Counted from the first letter of the stretch, positions 27,335 to 37,344 are shown. The stretch is DNA of 64,000 nt from Marinobacter sediminum (GCF_023657445.1 NZ_JAGTWY010000001.1:2790001-2854000); one strand, 5' to 3'. The notes: generated by a model not told the origin, from the letters alone. Numbers and translations: made by a program.

Positions 27335-27466
27335 AGATTCTGACTCTTTGGCTGCGAAAAAACCGTTCCGAACTGTTAGACTAGCACTCGCTTTTCATGT
27401 GCGGCAGGGAACGCTGGCAATGCCATTATCAACCGATTCGTGCGCAAAGTAATTGAGAGAGCCATC

Positions 27467-28153
27467 ATGAACCCTTACCTGATTGCCCCATCCATCCTGT
27501 CTGCCGATTTTGCCCGCCTGGGTGAAGAAGTCGATAACGTACTGGCCGCCGGTGCCGACGTTGTTCATTTCGATGTGATGGACAATCACTATGTGCCCAA
27601 TCTGACCATTGGCCCCATGGTCTGCGAAGCCCTGCGCAAGCATGGCGTGACCGCGCCGATTGATGTGCATCTGATGGTATCCCCGGTCGACGATCTGATC
27701 CGCATGTTTATTGATGCCGGCGCGAGCTACATCACTTTCCATCCGGAAGCCAGCAATCACATTGACCGCTCCCTGCAACTGATCCGCGAAGGCGGCTGCA
27801 AGGCCGGCCTGGTCTTCAACCCGGCCACGCCGCTGCACTACATGGATCATGTTATGGACAAGCTCGACATGGTACTGATGATGTCGGTAAACCCGGGCTT
27901 CGGCGGCCAGAAATTTATTCCAGGCACCCTGGACAAGTTACGGGAAGCGCGTAAGCGTATCGACGCGAGTAACTTCAACATTCGTCTGGAAATTGATGGC
28001 GGTGTCAAAACCGAAAACATCCGGGAGATCGCCGAAGCCGGTGCCGACACTTTTGTCGCCGGGTCTGCCATCTTCAAAACCGATGACTACAAGGCCACCA
28101 TCGATGCCATGCGGGAAGAACTGGAACGGGCGCGCAAGGTGATTGAGCAATGA
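27467..28153 (+). CDS. rpe: Ribulose-phosphate 3-epimerase
   Basis: A protein of 228 residues, TIM barrel, interconverting ribulose 5-phosphate and xylulose 5-phosphate. [33 protein letters not shown] with metal ligands, [14 protein letters not shown] and [11 protein letters not shown] are characteristic. The ATG at 27467 was chosen by motif distance. The last 4 bp overlap gph. It supplies the pentose pathway that feeds erythrose 4-phosphate and PRPP into the trp genes next door. Confidence 0.97.
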   Translation: MNPYLIAPSILSADFARLGEEVDNVLAAGADVVHFDVMDNHYVPNLTIGPMVCEALRKHGVTAPIDVHLMVSPVDDLIRMFIDAGASYITFHPEASNHIDRSLQLIREGGCKAGLVFNPATPLHYMDHVMDKLDMVLMMSVNPGFGGQKFIPGTLDKLREARKRIDASNFNIRLEIDGGVKTENIREIAEAGADTFVAGSAIFKTDDYKATIDAMREELERARKVIEQ

Positions 28154-28839
28154 GCCTGGCGGGACTTTTTAGCTCCCGATGGCCTGGCGTTGCATTGTTC
28201 GACCTGGATGGCACCCTGGTAGATAGCGCGCCGGATCTGGCGGCTGCGGTTGACCAGATGCTGGAAAATCTCGGCCGTACCCCGGCTGGCATCGACAAGG
28301 TTCGCAACTGGGTTGGTAATGGCGCCAGCGTCCTGATTCGCCGTGCCCTGGCCGGTCAGACCGACTGGGAGCCAGCCGGCCCGAAAGACGATGCCCTGTT
28401 CAAGGACGCCCTGGCGATCTTCTACCACGCCTATGAGCAAATTAACGGCCAGCATTCAGTGGTGTACGAAGGCGTGGAAGCTTGCCTTGCAAGGCTCAAG
28501 GAGCATGGCTGCAGCCTCGGCGTTGTCACCAACAAGCCCGAACAGTTTGTCGCACCACTGCTGGAGCAGATGGGGCTGGATCACTGGTTTGATATCAGCA
28601 TCGGTGGCGATACCCTGCCCGTAAAAAAACCGGATCCGGCGCCTTTGCTGCATGCCATGGAGGCGCTTGGCGGCACCCCGGGGACCACGGTGATGGTGGG
28701 CGACTCGGCCGCCGACATCAACGCCGCCCTGGCGGCCGGCCTGCCCTGCGTGGCTGTCCGTTATGGCTATAACTTTGGTCAGCCGGTTGATGCCCTTGGC
28801 GCAGACGCGGTTGTTGATTCACTGGCCGAGCTTTTGTAA
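28150..28839 (+). CDS. gph: Phosphoglycolate phosphatase (HAD family)
   Basis: A protein of 229 residues. The HAD nucleophile motif [20 protein letters not shown], the KKPDP segment with the Lys and the acidic loop [20 protein letters not shown] are present. It clears 2-phosphoglycolate, mainly formed in DNA repair. ATG overlaps rpe by 4 bp. The rpe-gph-trpE order is the same as in Pseudomonas. Confidence 0.95.
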   Translation: MSLAGLFSSRWPGVALFDLDGTLVDSAPDLAAAVDQMLENLGRTPAGIDKVRNWVGNGASVLIRRALAGQTDWEPAGPKDDALFKDALAIFYHAYEQINGQHSVVYEGVEACLARLKEHGCSLGVVTNKPEQFVAPLLEQMGLDHWFDISIGGDTLPVKKPDPAPLLHAMEALGGTPGTTVMVGDSAADINAALAAGLPCVAVRYGYNFGQPVDALGADAVVDSLAELL

Positions 28840-28887
28840 TCTCACAAGGACTTTACGTTGATCACTTCACTTCGGGAGATTCCTGCC

Positions 28888-28968
28888 GTGCAGGGACTGA
28901 ATCTGATTGCAGCGCGAGGCATCCTCACCACCCGCGCAACACGATGGTGGCGATGGCGCACTGGCTGA
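28888..28968 (+). CDS. trpL: Trp-rich leader peptide upstream of trpE
   Basis: From GTG at 28888 the frame reads MQGLNLIAARGILTT then RATRWWRWRTG and a stop: 26 residues with three Trp in four codons, five codons before the stop. GGGAG lies 9 nt before the GTG. The frame is also open from a TTG at 28858 with AAGGA 7 nt before it (36 residues). Trp is the rarest amino acid, and this WWRW cluster 110 nt before trpE is the hallmark of a trp attenuator. Unlike E. coli, no GC stem with T-run follows, so the mechanism is not obvious. Confidence 0.72.
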   Translation: MQGLNLIAARGILTTRATRWWRWRTG

Positions 28969-28978
28969 ACAAGCCCGG

Positions 28979-29007
28979 CGGCTGACCGGCCAACGACTGT
29001 GCAGCCG
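28979..29007 (+). promoter_or_regulatory. Hairpin in the trpE leader, without T-run
   Basis: CGGCTG (28979-28984) pairs with CAGCCG (29002-29007), just after the leader peptide stop. GCCGG/CCGGC alternatives overlap it, so several folds compete. There is no T-tract before trpE, so an intrinsic terminator is not supported. Translation-based control or Rho action are possible alternatives. Confidence 0.4.
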
Positions 29008-29078
29008 GCAACCATCTGGACGGCCCTGACGCGAATCAGCGCCGCCCGAACGCATATCAGACTTCAGGAAACCGAGAC

Positions 29079-30566
29079 ATGAAACCCGAGCAATTTTCCG
29101 AGCTCGCCGAGGCCGGCTTTAACCGTGTTCCCGTCTACCGCGAAGTCCTCGCGGATCTGGACACCCCTCTTAGCACCTACCTGAAACTGGCCAGCGGCCC
29201 ATACTCCTATCTGTTCGAATCCGTTCAGGGGGGCGAGAAATGGGGCCGTTATTCCATCATCGGCCTGCCCAGTCACGAGGTGTTGAAGGTCTTCGATCAC
29301 CACGTCGAAATTCGGCGTGGCGGCGAACTGGTGGAAGAAGCCGAGGTCGAGGACCCGCTGGCATTTGTGGAGCAGTATCAGGCCCGGTTTAACGCACCGG
29401 ACCTGGAACAGCTACCCCGGTTTAACGGTGGTCTGGTCGGCTACTTTGGTTACGACACCGTGCGTTACATCGAGAAGCGCCTGCGCAAGAGCTGCCCACC
29501 GGATAAAATCGGCACACCGGACATTCTGCTGATGGTGTCGGACGAGATCGTCGTGTTCGATAATCTCAGGGGCAAGCTGCACCTGATCGTTCACGTTGAT
29601 CCCTCGGTTGAAGCTGCCTATGAAAACGCACAGGCGCGGATTGATGAACTGGAAAACCGTCTGCACCGGCAAACGGCAGATGCGCCCCGAACGCCAGAGC
29701 ATCTTCGCGGCAAGACGGTAGACGAAAGTGATTTTGTCTCCGGCTTCACCCAGGATAAATTCGAATCCGCTGTCGGCAAGATCAAGGAGTACGTGCTGGA
29801 CGGTGACGTGATGCAGACCGTCATTTCCCAGCGCATGTCCATCCCGTTTGAGGCGCCGCCGCTGAATCTCTACCGGTCACTGCGGGTGCTCAATCCGTCG
29901 CCTTACATGTACTTCCTGGATCTGGAAGACTTCCACATTGTCGGCTCCTCCCCGGAAATACTTGCACGGGTGGAGGATGAGGAAGTGACCGTCCGCCCCA
30001 TCGCCGGAACCCGCAAGCGTGGCGCCACCGATGCTGAAGACAAGGCTCTGGAAACCGAATTACTGGCGGACCCGAAAGAGATCGCCGAACACCTGATGCT
30101 GATCGATCTGGGCCGAAATGATGCCGGACGTGTCTCGGAAACCGGTACCGTGCGGCTGACCGACAAGATGATCGTGGAACGCTACTCCCACGTCATGCAT
30201 ATCGTTTCCAATGTCACCGGCCGTCTCAACGCGAATACCAGCTGCCTGGATGTGCTCCGGGCCACATTGCCCGCTGGCACCCTCAGTGGCGCGCCGAAAA
30301 TTCGCGCCATGGAAATCATTGACGAGCTGGAGCCCGTGAAGCGGGGCGTATACGGCGGTGCCGTTGGCTACCTCTCCTTCAACGGCAACATGGACACGGC
30401 TATCGCCATTCGTACCGCGGTGATCAAGGACAACACCCTGCACATTCAGGCTGGTGCTGGCGTGGTTGCCGATTCGGTCCCCCGCCTTGAGTGGAAGGAA
30501 ACCATGAACAAGGGCCGCGCGATCTTCCGTGCAGTCGCCATGACCTACAACGATTTCGACCACTGA
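29079..30566 (+). CDS. trpE: Anthranilate synthase component I
   Basis: A protein of 495 residues making anthranilate from chorismate with TrpG-supplied ammonia. The N-terminal Trp-sensing part has [20 protein letters not shown]. The catalytic part has [62 protein letters not shown] and [19 protein letters not shown] lies 9 nt before the ATG. It is directly followed by trpG, whereas in P. aeruginosa trpE and trpG are separated by the R/F-pyocin region. Confidence 0.97.
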   Translation: MKPEQFSELAEAGFNRVPVYREVLADLDTPLSTYLKLASGPYSYLFESVQGGEKWGRYSIIGLPSHEVLKVFDHHVEIRRGGELVEEAEVEDPLAFVEQYQARFNAPDLEQLPRFNGGLVGYFGYDTVRYIEKRLRKSCPPDKIGTPDILLMVSDEIVVFDNLRGKLHLIVHVDPSVEAAYENAQARIDELENRLHRQTADAPRTPEHLRGKTVDESDFVSGFTQDKFESAVGKIKEYVLDGDVMQTVISQRMSIPFEAPPLNLYRSLRVLNPSPYMYFLDLEDFHIVGSSPEILARVEDEEVTVRPIAGTRKRGATDAEDKALETELLADPKEIAEHLMLIDLGRNDAGRVSETGTVRLTDKMIVERYSHVMHIVSNVTGRLNANTSCLDVLRATLPAGTLSGAPKIRAMEIIDELEPVKRGVYGGAVGYLSFNGNMDTAIAIRTAVIKDNTLHIQAGAGVVADSVPRLEWKETMNKGRAIFRAVAMTYNDFDH

Positions 30567-30581
30567 GGCGAGGGAAAGATT

Positions 30582-31160
30582 ATGCTGCTGATGATCGATA
30601 ACTACGACTCCTTCACCTACAACGTGGTGCAGTATCTGGCGGAACTTGGCGCAGATGTGCAGGTATACCGTAACGACGAGATTACGGTGGAGGAGATAGA
30701 GGCCCTGAAACCGGAACGACTGGTGATATCCCCGGGCCCCTGCACGCCGAACGAGGCGGGCATCTCCATGGCGGCTATCCGCCACTTTGCGGGCAAGCTG
30801 CCCATCCTCGGGATCTGCCTCGGGCATCAGGCCATCGGACAGGTCTACGGTGGCGACATCATTCGCGCCGGCCGCGTTATGCACGGCAAGGTATCACCGG
30901 TATACCACAAGGATGCCGGTGTCTTCCGCGGACTTAACAACCCCCTGCAGGCAACCCGCTACCACAGCCTGGTCATTGACCAGGAAACCCTGCCGGACTG
31001 CCTGGAGGTCACCGCCTGGACCCGCCACGAAGACGGCTCCGTGGAGGAAATCATGGGCGTGCGGCACAAGACCCTGCCCGTTGAGGGTGTGCAGTTCCAT
31101 CCCGAGTCTATTATGACGGAACAGGGACACGAACTACTGCGCAACTTCCTGCGTAGCTGA
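30582..31160 (+). CDS. trpG: Anthranilate synthase component II, glutamine amidotransferase
   Basis: A protein of 192 residues, class I amidotransferase. [19 protein letters not shown] starts the protein, the nucleophile Cys is in [17 protein letters not shown], and the His-Glu pair is in [11 protein letters not shown]. It releases ammonia from glutamine for TrpE. It may also serve PabB, as the sequence does not separate TrpG from PabA; the position after trpE favours TrpG. 15 bp from trpE. Confidence 0.95.
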   Translation: MLLMIDNYDSFTYNVVQYLAELGADVQVYRNDEITVEEIEALKPERLVISPGPCTPNEAGISMAAIRHFAGKLPILGICLGHQAIGQVYGGDIIRAGRVMHGKVSPVYHKDAGVFRGLNNPLQATRYHSLVIDQETLPDCLEVTAWTRHEDGSVEEIMGVRHKTLPVEGVQFHPESIMTEQGHELLRNFLRS

Positions 31161-31192
31161 GTCAGCCAATAACGACCGAGAGGCCGCATAAC

Positions 31193-32221
31193 ATGGACAT
31201 GAAAGAAGCTCTGAACCGGATTGCCTCCAACCTGGATCTTTCCCGGGACGAAATGAAACAGGTGATGCGTATCGTCATGAACGGCGAGGCGACCGACGCG
31301 CAAATCGGGGCCTTTCTCATGGGCCTGCGACTCAAGAGCGAAACCATTGACGAGATCACCGGTGCCACCGAAGTCATGCGTGAGCTGGCTACCGGCGTGA
31401 CCGTCAGCGCCGAACCGCTGGTGGATATCGTGGGCACCGGGGGCGATGGCGCCAACCTGTTCAACGTCTCCTCCGCCTCGGCCTTTGTTGTTGCCGCCGC
31501 GGGTGGTTTTGTCGCCAAGCACGGCAACCGCGGCGTGTCCTCCAAGAGCGGCAGCGCCGACCTGATCGAAAAAGCCGGCATCAACCTCAACATGACACCC
31601 GAGCAGGTCGCCCGATGCATCGAGCAGATCGGCGTGGGCTTCATGTTTGCTCCGGCCCATCATGGCGCCATGAAGTACGCTATCGGCCCGCGCAAGGAGC
31701 TCGGCTGCCGGACCATCTTCAATATCCTCGGCCCCATGACCAACCCCGCCGGCGTCAAACGCCAGCTTCTGGGCGTATTCAACAAGGATCTCTGCCGGCC
31801 CATGGCAGAAGTGCTTCAACGCCTCGGCTCCGAGCACATCATGGTGGTCTGTTCAAAGGATGGCCTGGATGAAATCAGTCTGGCCAGTCCCACCCACGTG
31901 GCCGAGTTGAAAGACGGCAGAATTACCGAATACGACATCACGCCGGAAGATCTGGGCATCAAGAGTCAGTCATTAGTCGGCCTGGCCGTGGAGTCCGCTG
32001 ACGATTCCCTGAAACTGATTCACGCCGCTTTTGGCCGAGGACACGACGAGATGTCGGAAAAAGCCAGGGATATGATTGCCCTGAACGCTGGTGCGGCGAT
32101 TTACGTAGCCGGACTCGCCAACACATCGAAGGCCGGTGTCGAGATGGCACTGGATGCCATGGGCTCCGGGCTGGCCGCCGGAAAGATGTCCGAGCTTGCT
32201 GATTTTTCCCAGTGTTTCTGA
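31193..32221 (+). CDS. trpD: Anthranilate phosphoribosyltransferase
   Basis: A protein of 342 residues joining PRPP and anthranilate. The PRPP loop [20 protein letters not shown], the [21 protein letters not shown] segment and the [22 protein letters not shown] segment are conserved (the latter two given here by their short cores [12 protein letters not shown] and [13 protein letters not shown]). It follows trpG by 32 bp. Confidence 0.97.
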   Translation: MDMKEALNRIASNLDLSRDEMKQVMRIVMNGEATDAQIGAFLMGLRLKSETIDEITGATEVMRELATGVTVSAEPLVDIVGTGGDGANLFNVSSASAFVVAAAGGFVAKHGNRGVSSKSGSADLIEKAGINLNMTPEQVARCIEQIGVGFMFAPAHHGAMKYAIGPRKELGCRTIFNILGPMTNPAGVKRQLLGVFNKDLCRPMAEVLQRLGSEHIMVVCSKDGLDEISLASPTHVAELKDGRITEYDITPEDLGIKSQSLVGLAVESADDSLKLIHAAFGRGHDEMSEKARDMIALNAGAAIYVAGLANTSKAGVEMALDAMGSGLAAGKMSELADFSQCF

Positions 32222-32233
32222 GCGACACCGATC

Positions 32234-33055
32234 ATGACTGACCGACATAACGACCGAACACCGACCATTCTGCGTACGATCATTGAGCGCAAATGGGAAG
32301 AAATTGCCTATCGCCGGCCAAGGACGTCCACCGCCGATCTGAAGGCCCAGGCCGGCGATCAGCCACCCGCCCGGGAGTTTGCGGGAGCCCTGCGCCGGCA
32401 GATTGGGCAGCAACTGCCCGCGGTGATCGCGGAAGTGAAAAAAGCTTCGCCGAGCAAGGGCGTTCTGCGGGAACCGTTTGAGCCACCAGCCATAGCCGAA
32501 AGCTACGAGAAAGGCGGCGCAACCTGCCTGTCCGTGCTGACGGACCGGGATTTTTTCCAGGGCAGCGAGGAATACCTGGTAGCCGCGCGGGCAGCCTGTG
32601 GACTACCGGTGATTCGCAAGGACTTCATGGTTGATCCATACCAGGTTTACGAGAGCCGGGCCATCGGTGCCGACTGTATCCTGCTGATCGCCGCCTGCCT
32701 GACAAGAGACCAGATGCAGGAAATGGAAGGCATTGCCCATGAAATCGGACTGGACGTGCTGGTGGAAGTGCACGACGGGGAGGAAATGGACGACGCCCTG
32801 ACACTGCATACGCCGCTGGTGGGCATCAACAATCGTAACCTGCATACGTTCGAGGTATCGCTGGACACAACGTTCGACCTGCACGAGCGGATCAGTGCCG
32901 ACCGGTTAACCATCACCGAAAGTGGCATCATGAACCGAGAAGATGTCCTGGCCATGACCGACCGGGGCATTTACGGCTTCCTGGTGGGCGAGTCGTTCAT
33001 GCGGGCCGAAGAGCCCGGCGAAAAACTGCGTGACCTGTTCTTCCCGGAGAGCTGA
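32234..33055 (+). CDS. trpC: Indole-3-glycerol-phosphate synthase
   Basis: A protein of 273 residues, TIM barrel. [14 protein letters not shown] with the catalytic Lys, [35 protein letters not shown] and TITESGIMN are present. It is a single-domain TrpC without the TrpF fusion. Its TGA (33053-33055) is the left half of a perfect palindrome that also contains the stop of the convergent DUF4202 gene. trpF, trpB and trpA are not in the window. Confidence 0.97.
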   Translation: MTDRHNDRTPTILRTIIERKWEEIAYRRPRTSTADLKAQAGDQPPAREFAGALRRQIGQQLPAVIAEVKKASPSKGVLREPFEPPAIAESYEKGGATCLSVLTDRDFFQGSEEYLVAARAACGLPVIRKDFMVDPYQVYESRAIGADCILLIAACLTRDQMQEMEGIAHEIGLDVLVEVHDGEEMDDALTLHTPLVGINNRNLHTFEVSLDTTFDLHERISADRLTITESGIMNREDVLAMTDRGIYGFLVGESFMRAEEPGEKLRDLFFPES

Positions 33056-33067
33056 TCAGCTCTCCGG
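33044..33067. repeat. Perfect 24-bp palindrome over two convergent stop codons
   Basis: CCGGAGAGCTGA (33044-33055) is followed directly by its exact reverse complement (33056-33067). The centre lies between the last base of trpC and the last base of the DUF4202 gene. Both proteins therefore end in Pro-Glu-Ser and stop. There is no T-run on either side. In RNA it would be a 12-bp stem with hardly any loop (in practice 10 bp plus a 4-nt loop). Confidence 0.85.
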
Positions 33068-33670
33068 TTCAGCGAGCGCTTCCTGCAATAGTTCCAGGAG
33101 GTGCGTCGGCATGCTCTCTGCCAGTTTGAGGGCAGCATCATGCGCCCTCGGCGACATCTTGGCCCAGGTCCGGCGCACGATCCTCAGCCACTTTTCCCGG
33201 TCATAATCCGCTTTCTGCTGATAAAATTCCGCGAAGTAGCGCTCCAGGAAAACCATACAGGCCACGTCTTCCAATAACTGGGTGTCGGCATCCCTGCGCA
33301 GCTCACGCTTGGTCAGGATGGTTTCCACCTTCTCGCACTCCGCATGCCTGTAGCCGCACGTCGCCATGACCTCTGCAGCCCGGCGCCCGTGCATGCGGCC
33401 ACACGCCTGACGCCATTCATAGTAAGCTTTGCGTCCTTCCGGATAGTCACTTCTTGGCATGGTCCAGCGTTCAATGTGCTGGGCCCGGCAGGCAATCTGC
33501 AGGCGCTCGGACGGGGCCGCCTCAAGCTCGAACAACCAGCGGGTCATGTGCAGGCTGTAGGCGTACTCCCTGGGCAGTGACTCGCCGTTGACGGTTTCCC
33601 GGTTCGGATCGGCCTGGTTTGCGGCATCAATTTTGTCCAACGCACAGGTTAATGGTGCCGAGGCAGTCAT
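33056..33670 (-). CDS. DUF4202 family protein
   Basis: A protein of 204 residues. DKIDAANQADPNRETVNGES at the start, then EYAYSLHMTRWLFELEAAPS, IACRAQHIERWTMPRSDYPEG and KAYYEWRQACGRMHGRRAAEV are the DUF4202 hallmarks. MVFLERYFAEFYQQK and RRTWAKMSPRAHDAALKLAE close it. The conserved His/Asp pattern (RAQHIERW, MHGRRA, EDVACMVFLE) suggests an HD-type metal-dependent fold, but this is inference. AGGAG precedes the ATG. Function unknown. Confidence 0.75.
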   Translation of the reverse strand: MTASAPLTCALDKIDAANQADPNRETVNGESLPREYAYSLHMTRWLFELEAAPSERLQIACRAQHIERWTMPRSDYPEGRKAYYEWRQACGRMHGRRAAEVMATCGYRHAECEKVETILTKRELRRDADTQLLEDVACMVFLERYFAEFYQQKADYDREKWLRIVRRTWAKMSPRAHDAALKLAESMPTHLLELLQEALAEPES

Positions 33671-33717
33671 GCCCTACTCCTGTCGATCAGTGGCGATTTC
33701 AAGGATACCCCTCGTGG

Positions 33718-34383
33718 TTAACGCGTTACCATCGTCTGGGCGTGTTTGACCAGATCATCCGGGTTCTCCACCCGTTCCGGTTTGCGGGCACCAGCCTGAC
33801 AGCCGGGACGGGTCCAAAGCTCGTCAATCCAGCGGTTCAGGTGTTCCAGCCCGTCCACGGAAGCCCCAGACCATTTGTGGGTGCGAACCCAGCACCAGTT
33901 GGCAAAATCGGCAATGGTGATCTCGTCCCCGGCCAGATACCGGGATTCCGCCAGACGAGTATCCAGAACCTCAAACAGGCGGCGGCATTCGTGCTGATAG
34001 CGATCAATGGCCGGCTGGATCTTCTCCGGGAAATACCGGTAGAACACATTGGCCTGGCCCATCATCGGGCCAACGCCGCCCATCTGGAACATCAACCACT
34101 GCAGGGCGCGCGACCGAATCCTCGGGTCACCCGGATAGAACTGACCATACTTCTCGGCCAGATAAATCATGATGGCGCCGGACTCGAAGACGACAAAATC
34201 ATCGTTGTCCCGGTCAACGATCACCGGGATGCGGCCATTGGGGTTCATCGCCAGGAACTCTGGCGTTTTCTGCTCTCCCTTGGACAGGTCGACAGGAATC
34301 AGGTTGTACTCGGCGCCCATCTCCTCCAGCAATACAGATACTTTATGACCGTTGGGAGTGGGCGAGGTATATAGATCAATCAA
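33718..34383 (-). CDS. Glutathione S-transferase family protein, YfcG/nu-class-like
   Basis: A protein of 221 residues. The thioredoxin-fold half has [21 protein letters not shown] and [30 protein letters not shown] (glutathione-binding Pro and Ser, cores GRIPVIVD and FESGAIM). The helical half contains [20 protein letters not shown]. The start is TTG at 34383 with AGGAG 6 nt before it; no ATG fits. This class in E. coli reduces disulfides. It is the first of three GST-like genes in the block. Confidence 0.87.
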   Translation of the reverse strand: MIDLYTSPTPNGHKVSVLLEEMGAEYNLIPVDLSKGEQKTPEFLAMNPNGRIPVIVDRDNDDFVVFESGAIMIYLAEKYGQFYPGDPRIRSRALQWLMFQMGGVGPMMGQANVFYRYFPEKIQPAIDRYQHECRRLFEVLDTRLAESRYLAGDEITIADFANWCWVRTHKWSGASVDGLEHLNRWIDELWTRPGCQAGARKPERVENPDDLVKHAQTMVTR

Positions 34384-34420
34384 GGCGTTCTCCTGGCAGG
34401 AAGTGTTGGCGGCGGCGCAG

Positions 34421-35038
34421 TCAGACCTGCGCCGATGGACGCGACTTGATGCGGTCGTACCAGGCCTGGAGGTTGGTCTGTTCCGGATTGATGCGGATGT
34501 TGACCACCCGGGCAAAGGCAATGGCGGTAAAGGCGTTAATATCCGCCGCCGTGAAACGATCGCAACAGATATATTCTTTACCTTCGAGATGCTTATCGAG
34601 GAAGCCCATGAACTTTTCCACCTGCTGACCGCACTCCTCACCCCATTCCTTGACCGGATTCATACGATCCTTGAAATAGCCGCTGGTATGCTGGAAGCAC
34701 ATACCCGTGGGCAGGAACAAAAACAGTTCAATCCACCGCAGCCACTGTTCCAGCTTCGCCTTTTCCAACGGGGTATCACCCAGCAGACTCGGCGCCTCCG
34801 GGTAGCTCTCCTCGAAGTAGCGACAAATCGCCATGGTTTCGGCAATGCAAGTGCCGTCATCCAGCTCCATTACCGGGACTTTTTTCATCGGGTTCCGGGC
34901 GGCGTATTCCGGGGTCAGGTTCTCGCCCTTTGCCAGGTCAATCTGAACAAACTCCGCCATGTCCAGCAGGCCCTTCTCGGCCATAAACATACGGACTCGG
35001 CGAGGATTAGGGGCGGTTTTGGTCTCGAAGATTTTCAT
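34421..35038 (-). CDS. Glutathione S-transferase family protein
   Basis: A protein of 205 residues. [23 protein letters not shown] opens the thioredoxin half, with [20 protein letters not shown] (cis-Pro and Glu-Thr for glutathione) and [21 protein letters not shown] in the helical half. It lies 37 bp upstream of the TTG-started GST in the same direction. The two share only the general fold, so they are not a recent tandem copy. Substrate unknown. Confidence 0.87.
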   Translation of the reverse strand: MKIFETKTAPNPRRVRMFMAEKGLLDMAEFVQIDLAKGENLTPEYAARNPMKKVPVMELDDGTCIAETMAICRYFEESYPEAPSLLGDTPLEKAKLEQWLRWIELFLFLPTGMCFQHTSGYFKDRMNPVKEWGEECGQQVEKFMGFLDKHLEGKEYICCDRFTAADINAFTAIAFARVVNIRINPEQTNLQAWYDRIKSRPSAQV

Positions 35039-35135
35039 TGTTGTTGGCTCCGTTCCGGGGGTTTTTTGGGCGGTCACAAATAAAAGACAAGAGAAGAGCC
35101 TGCCCCGAACAAAGAGTTGCGTCAAGCAACCAACA

Positions 35136-35870
35136 TTAACGGATCAGCCATTCATCCAGCTGACGCAGTACCCACTCAGGCTCATCCATTACCAGATCAT
35201 GCCCGGCGTCCGGATGCAGCTTCAGGGTCCACTGCCAGCGCTGCTCGATAGCCGAACTGCACTTCCAGTGCACGAGTCTGTCACCACGGCTTGCCAACAC
35301 CAGGGCCTCGGGCAGAGGCCGCTTGCTGGCCGGCCGGAAGCGGGCCGCCGCCGCCAGCTGGTTAAGTGCGTTGCGGCTGCTGACAGGGCGCTGCCGCTGA
35401 ATGCGATACCACTGCTTGGCCAATTCCAGAGGCACATCACGATTGGAGCTCAGCCTGAGAATGTCTCTTTCCCGATCGAACAGCTCGCGGCGAACGATCA
35501 GCCTCACGATTCGGGGCCAGGTCGCCGGGCGCATCCGTCGCCAGGGTGGACTGAATCCGGAGCTGGCATTGATCAGAACAAGGTTCTGAATCTCTCCTGT
35601 CGGCACATGCTGGGCCCAATCAAGAGCGACCATTGCGCCCATCGACAGGCCAAGAAGACTGAACGGTTTTGGAATATGCCTCACTTGCCTGCAAACAGCC
35701 TCACGGATACCGGCAATGGTATCGGGACTGGCTTCCCGGAAATGCACGCCCGTTCCGGGCAGGTCGACCGCATGAAAGCGGTGATCCGGAAATGATGTGT
35801 GCAGGCGTCGAGGGAAGTCACCCCAGTGGGCCTGTTCACGGGTTAGCCCCCGCAGCAGAATCCAGTCCAT
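35136..35870 (-). CDS. Alpha/beta hydrolase, BioH-like size
   Basis: A protein of 244 residues. The nucleophile elbow is LLGLSMGAMVALDWAQHV, with LVLINASSGFSPPWRRM after it, EALVLASRGDRLVHWKCS (likely acid) and HPDAGHDLVMDEPEWV (catalytic His). The start MDWILLRGLTREQAHWGDF lacks the usual HG oxyanion motif and has LLRGL instead. It could be a BioH-type esterase, but no biotin genes are near. A small ORF ends 1 bp before its ATG. Confidence 0.75.
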   Translation of the reverse strand: MDWILLRGLTREQAHWGDFPRRLHTSFPDHRFHAVDLPGTGVHFREASPDTIAGIREAVCRQVRHIPKPFSLLGLSMGAMVALDWAQHVPTGEIQNLVLINASSGFSPPWRRMRPATWPRIVRLIVRRELFDRERDILRLSSNRDVPLELAKQWYRIQRQRPVSSRNALNQLAAAARFRPASKRPLPEALVLASRGDRLVHWKCSSAIEQRWQWTLKLHPDAGHDLVMDEPEWVLRQLDEWLIR

Positions 35871-35871
35871 G

Positions 35872-36018
35872 CTATTGCGAATCCCGGCACCAGTCCATGA
35901 TGGTGGTTTCCCTCAGCATGGGCTCCTCCGTCCCGGCGAGCAACCAGTTTTCATGGCTGGCAGGGGCATTACGCATAATGCTTAACCCCTCAGGATTGCT
36001 GCCTTGGTTCAGCGACAT
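35872..36018 (-). CDS. Possible 48-residue ORF coupled to the hydrolase gene
   Basis: Starts MSLNQGSNPEGLSIMRN and ends IMDWCRDSQ, with its TAG one base before the ATG of the downstream hydrolase. The frame stays open about 20 codons further upstream without a usual start. No known domain and only a poor ribosome site are seen. Codon content looks gene-like. It may be a real coupled small gene, a remnant, or chance. Confidence 0.3.
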   Translation of the reverse strand: MSLNQGSNPEGLSIMRNAPASHENWLLAGTEEPMLRETTIMDWCRDSQ

Positions 36019-36186
36019 AACACCCGGATCGAGCCAGTGGATGGCAACCCGACGACCAATCCCTTCCTGTCCATGCCCCTACCCAAAAAATCGGAACTTA
36101 GCTTCCAACTGCCACAAAACGTTGACTTTCCCCGAGAAAATGCGTCTTTTTACGTATTAACAAGAGACACATTTAATCTAACAGAC

Positions 36187-36214
36187 TTGTAAGTTTGCTC
36201 AGGATCCTTATGCT
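36187..36214 (+). promoter_or_regulatory. Possible promoter of the betaine-type ABC operon
   Basis: TTGTAA (36187-36192), 16 nt, TATGCT (36209-36214), 145 nt before the binding-protein start. The surrounding 36030-36350 stretch is AT-richer than its neighbours and holds no other convincing gene. Confidence 0.35.
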
Positions 36215-36294
36215 AAAAAACAGATCGTGACAGGGCGTTCATAATTTGTTTACTAACTCGTACTACTCAAAAAACACTCTTCATAACATCTGTA

Positions 36295-36307
36295 TGGGTC
36301 ATACCCA
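36295..36307. promoter_or_regulatory. Short palindrome before the binding-protein gene, possible operator
   Basis: TGGGT, CAT, ACCCA: a perfect 5-bp inverted repeat with a 3-nt centre, 52 bp before the start codon. It lies downstream of the candidate promoter, so a bound repressor could block elongation. No regulator is known for it. Confidence 0.3.
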
Positions 36308-36358
36308 CGTCCTGTCTGAACCTCTCGTGAACCATCAACTCAAAGTGGAGAAATGACT

Positions 36359-37330
36359 ATGCGAAAGCTTACGTCCGCTTTTTTGCTGTGCGCAGCTGCT
36401 GCGCCTGCGCTCGCCCAAGCCGACGAATGCGGCCAGGTTTCAATCACCGAAATGAACTGGGCATCCGCTTCCGTTGTTACCAACGTTGCTAAATTCGTTA
36501 TGGAACAGGGCTACGGCTGTGAAGTGAACGTTGTTCCTTCTGATACCGTGCCGGCCGTAACGTCGGTCGCCGAAAACGGCGAGCCGGACATTGTCACCGA
36601 GCTGTGGCTGAACTCCGCCGGTGAGGTCTACACCCGCCTCGAATCGCAAGGCAAGGTCGAAACTCTCGGTAAAGTCCTGACACCTGGTGGTGTTGAAGGA
36701 TGGTGGATTCCGACCTACCTGGCCGAGGCCCATCCGGAGCTGAAAACCATCGAAGGCATCATGGCCAACCCGGAGCTGGTGGATGCCCGTTTCAATAACT
36801 GCCCGGACGGCTGGGGCTGCCGCATCGTCAATGACAACCTGATCAAAGCACTCGACCTGGAAGCGTCCGGTGTGGAGGTGTTCAACCACGGTTCCGGTGA
36901 AACACTGTCTTCATCCATGGCCTCCGCGGTAGGTAATGGCGAGCCCTGGTTCGGCTACTATTGGGGCCCCACTGTGCCGCTCGGCAAGTTTGATATGACC
37001 CGTGTTAATCTGGGCGAATATAATCAAGCAGCCCACGACGCCAATCAGAACCGGGACAATGAAAACCCGAAGGTCTCCGATTTCCCGGCCGCAGATGTGG
37101 TGACCGCCGTCACTACGGACTTCCGCGAGCGGCAACCTGAGGTTGCCGATATGCTCAGCAAAATGACCTTCGAAACCGACACCATGAGCAAGGTTCTGGC
37201 CTGGAAGAGCGACAACAATGCTTCTGCTGAAGAGGCCGCCGTATACTTCCTGAGCAAAAACGGTCAAACCTGGAAGGAGTGGCTCAACGATTCAGCGCGC
37301 GAGAAGCTCGCCGCCATCCTTGGCAGCTGA
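36359..37330 (+). CDS. Glycine-betaine/choline-type ABC transporter binding protein (ProX-like)
   Basis: A protein of 323 residues with a signal peptide (LTSAFLLCAAAAPALAQA). Of type OpuAC: CGQVSITEMNWASASVV, ELWLNSAGEVYTRLES, GGVEGWWIPTYLAE, GEPWFGYYWGPTVPL. The many Trp/Tyr residues could make the aromatic cage for a quaternary ammonium. The second ATG (36359) has GGAG 8 nt upstream; an ATG at 36353 has too short a distance. A strong terminator stem follows before the permease gene. Substrate may be betaine, choline or a related osmolyte. Confidence 0.88.
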   Translation: MRKLTSAFLLCAAAAPALAQADECGQVSITEMNWASASVVTNVAKFVMEQGYGCEVNVVPSDTVPAVTSVAENGEPDIVTELWLNSAGEVYTRLESQGKVETLGKVLTPGGVEGWWIPTYLAEAHPELKTIEGIMANPELVDARFNNCPDGWGCRIVNDNLIKALDLEASGVEVFNHGSGETLSSSMASAVGNGEPWFGYYWGPTVPLGKFDMTRVNLGEYNQAAHDANQNRDNENPKVSDFPAADVVTAVTTDFRERQPEVADMLSKMTFETDTMSKVLAWKSDNNASAEEAAVYFLSKNGQTWKEWLNDSAREKLAAILGS

Positions 37331-37344
37331 TTCTTTCCGGTTGT

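Noticed and set aside
33718..35038. Recent tandem duplication of the two GST genes
   Set aside because: The proteins share only the fold and short motifs, with no long near-identical stretch.
36030..36350. tRNA or small RNA in the AT-richer gap before the betaine operon
   Set aside because: No cloverleaf, no TTCGA-type loop and no terminator stem found by eye.
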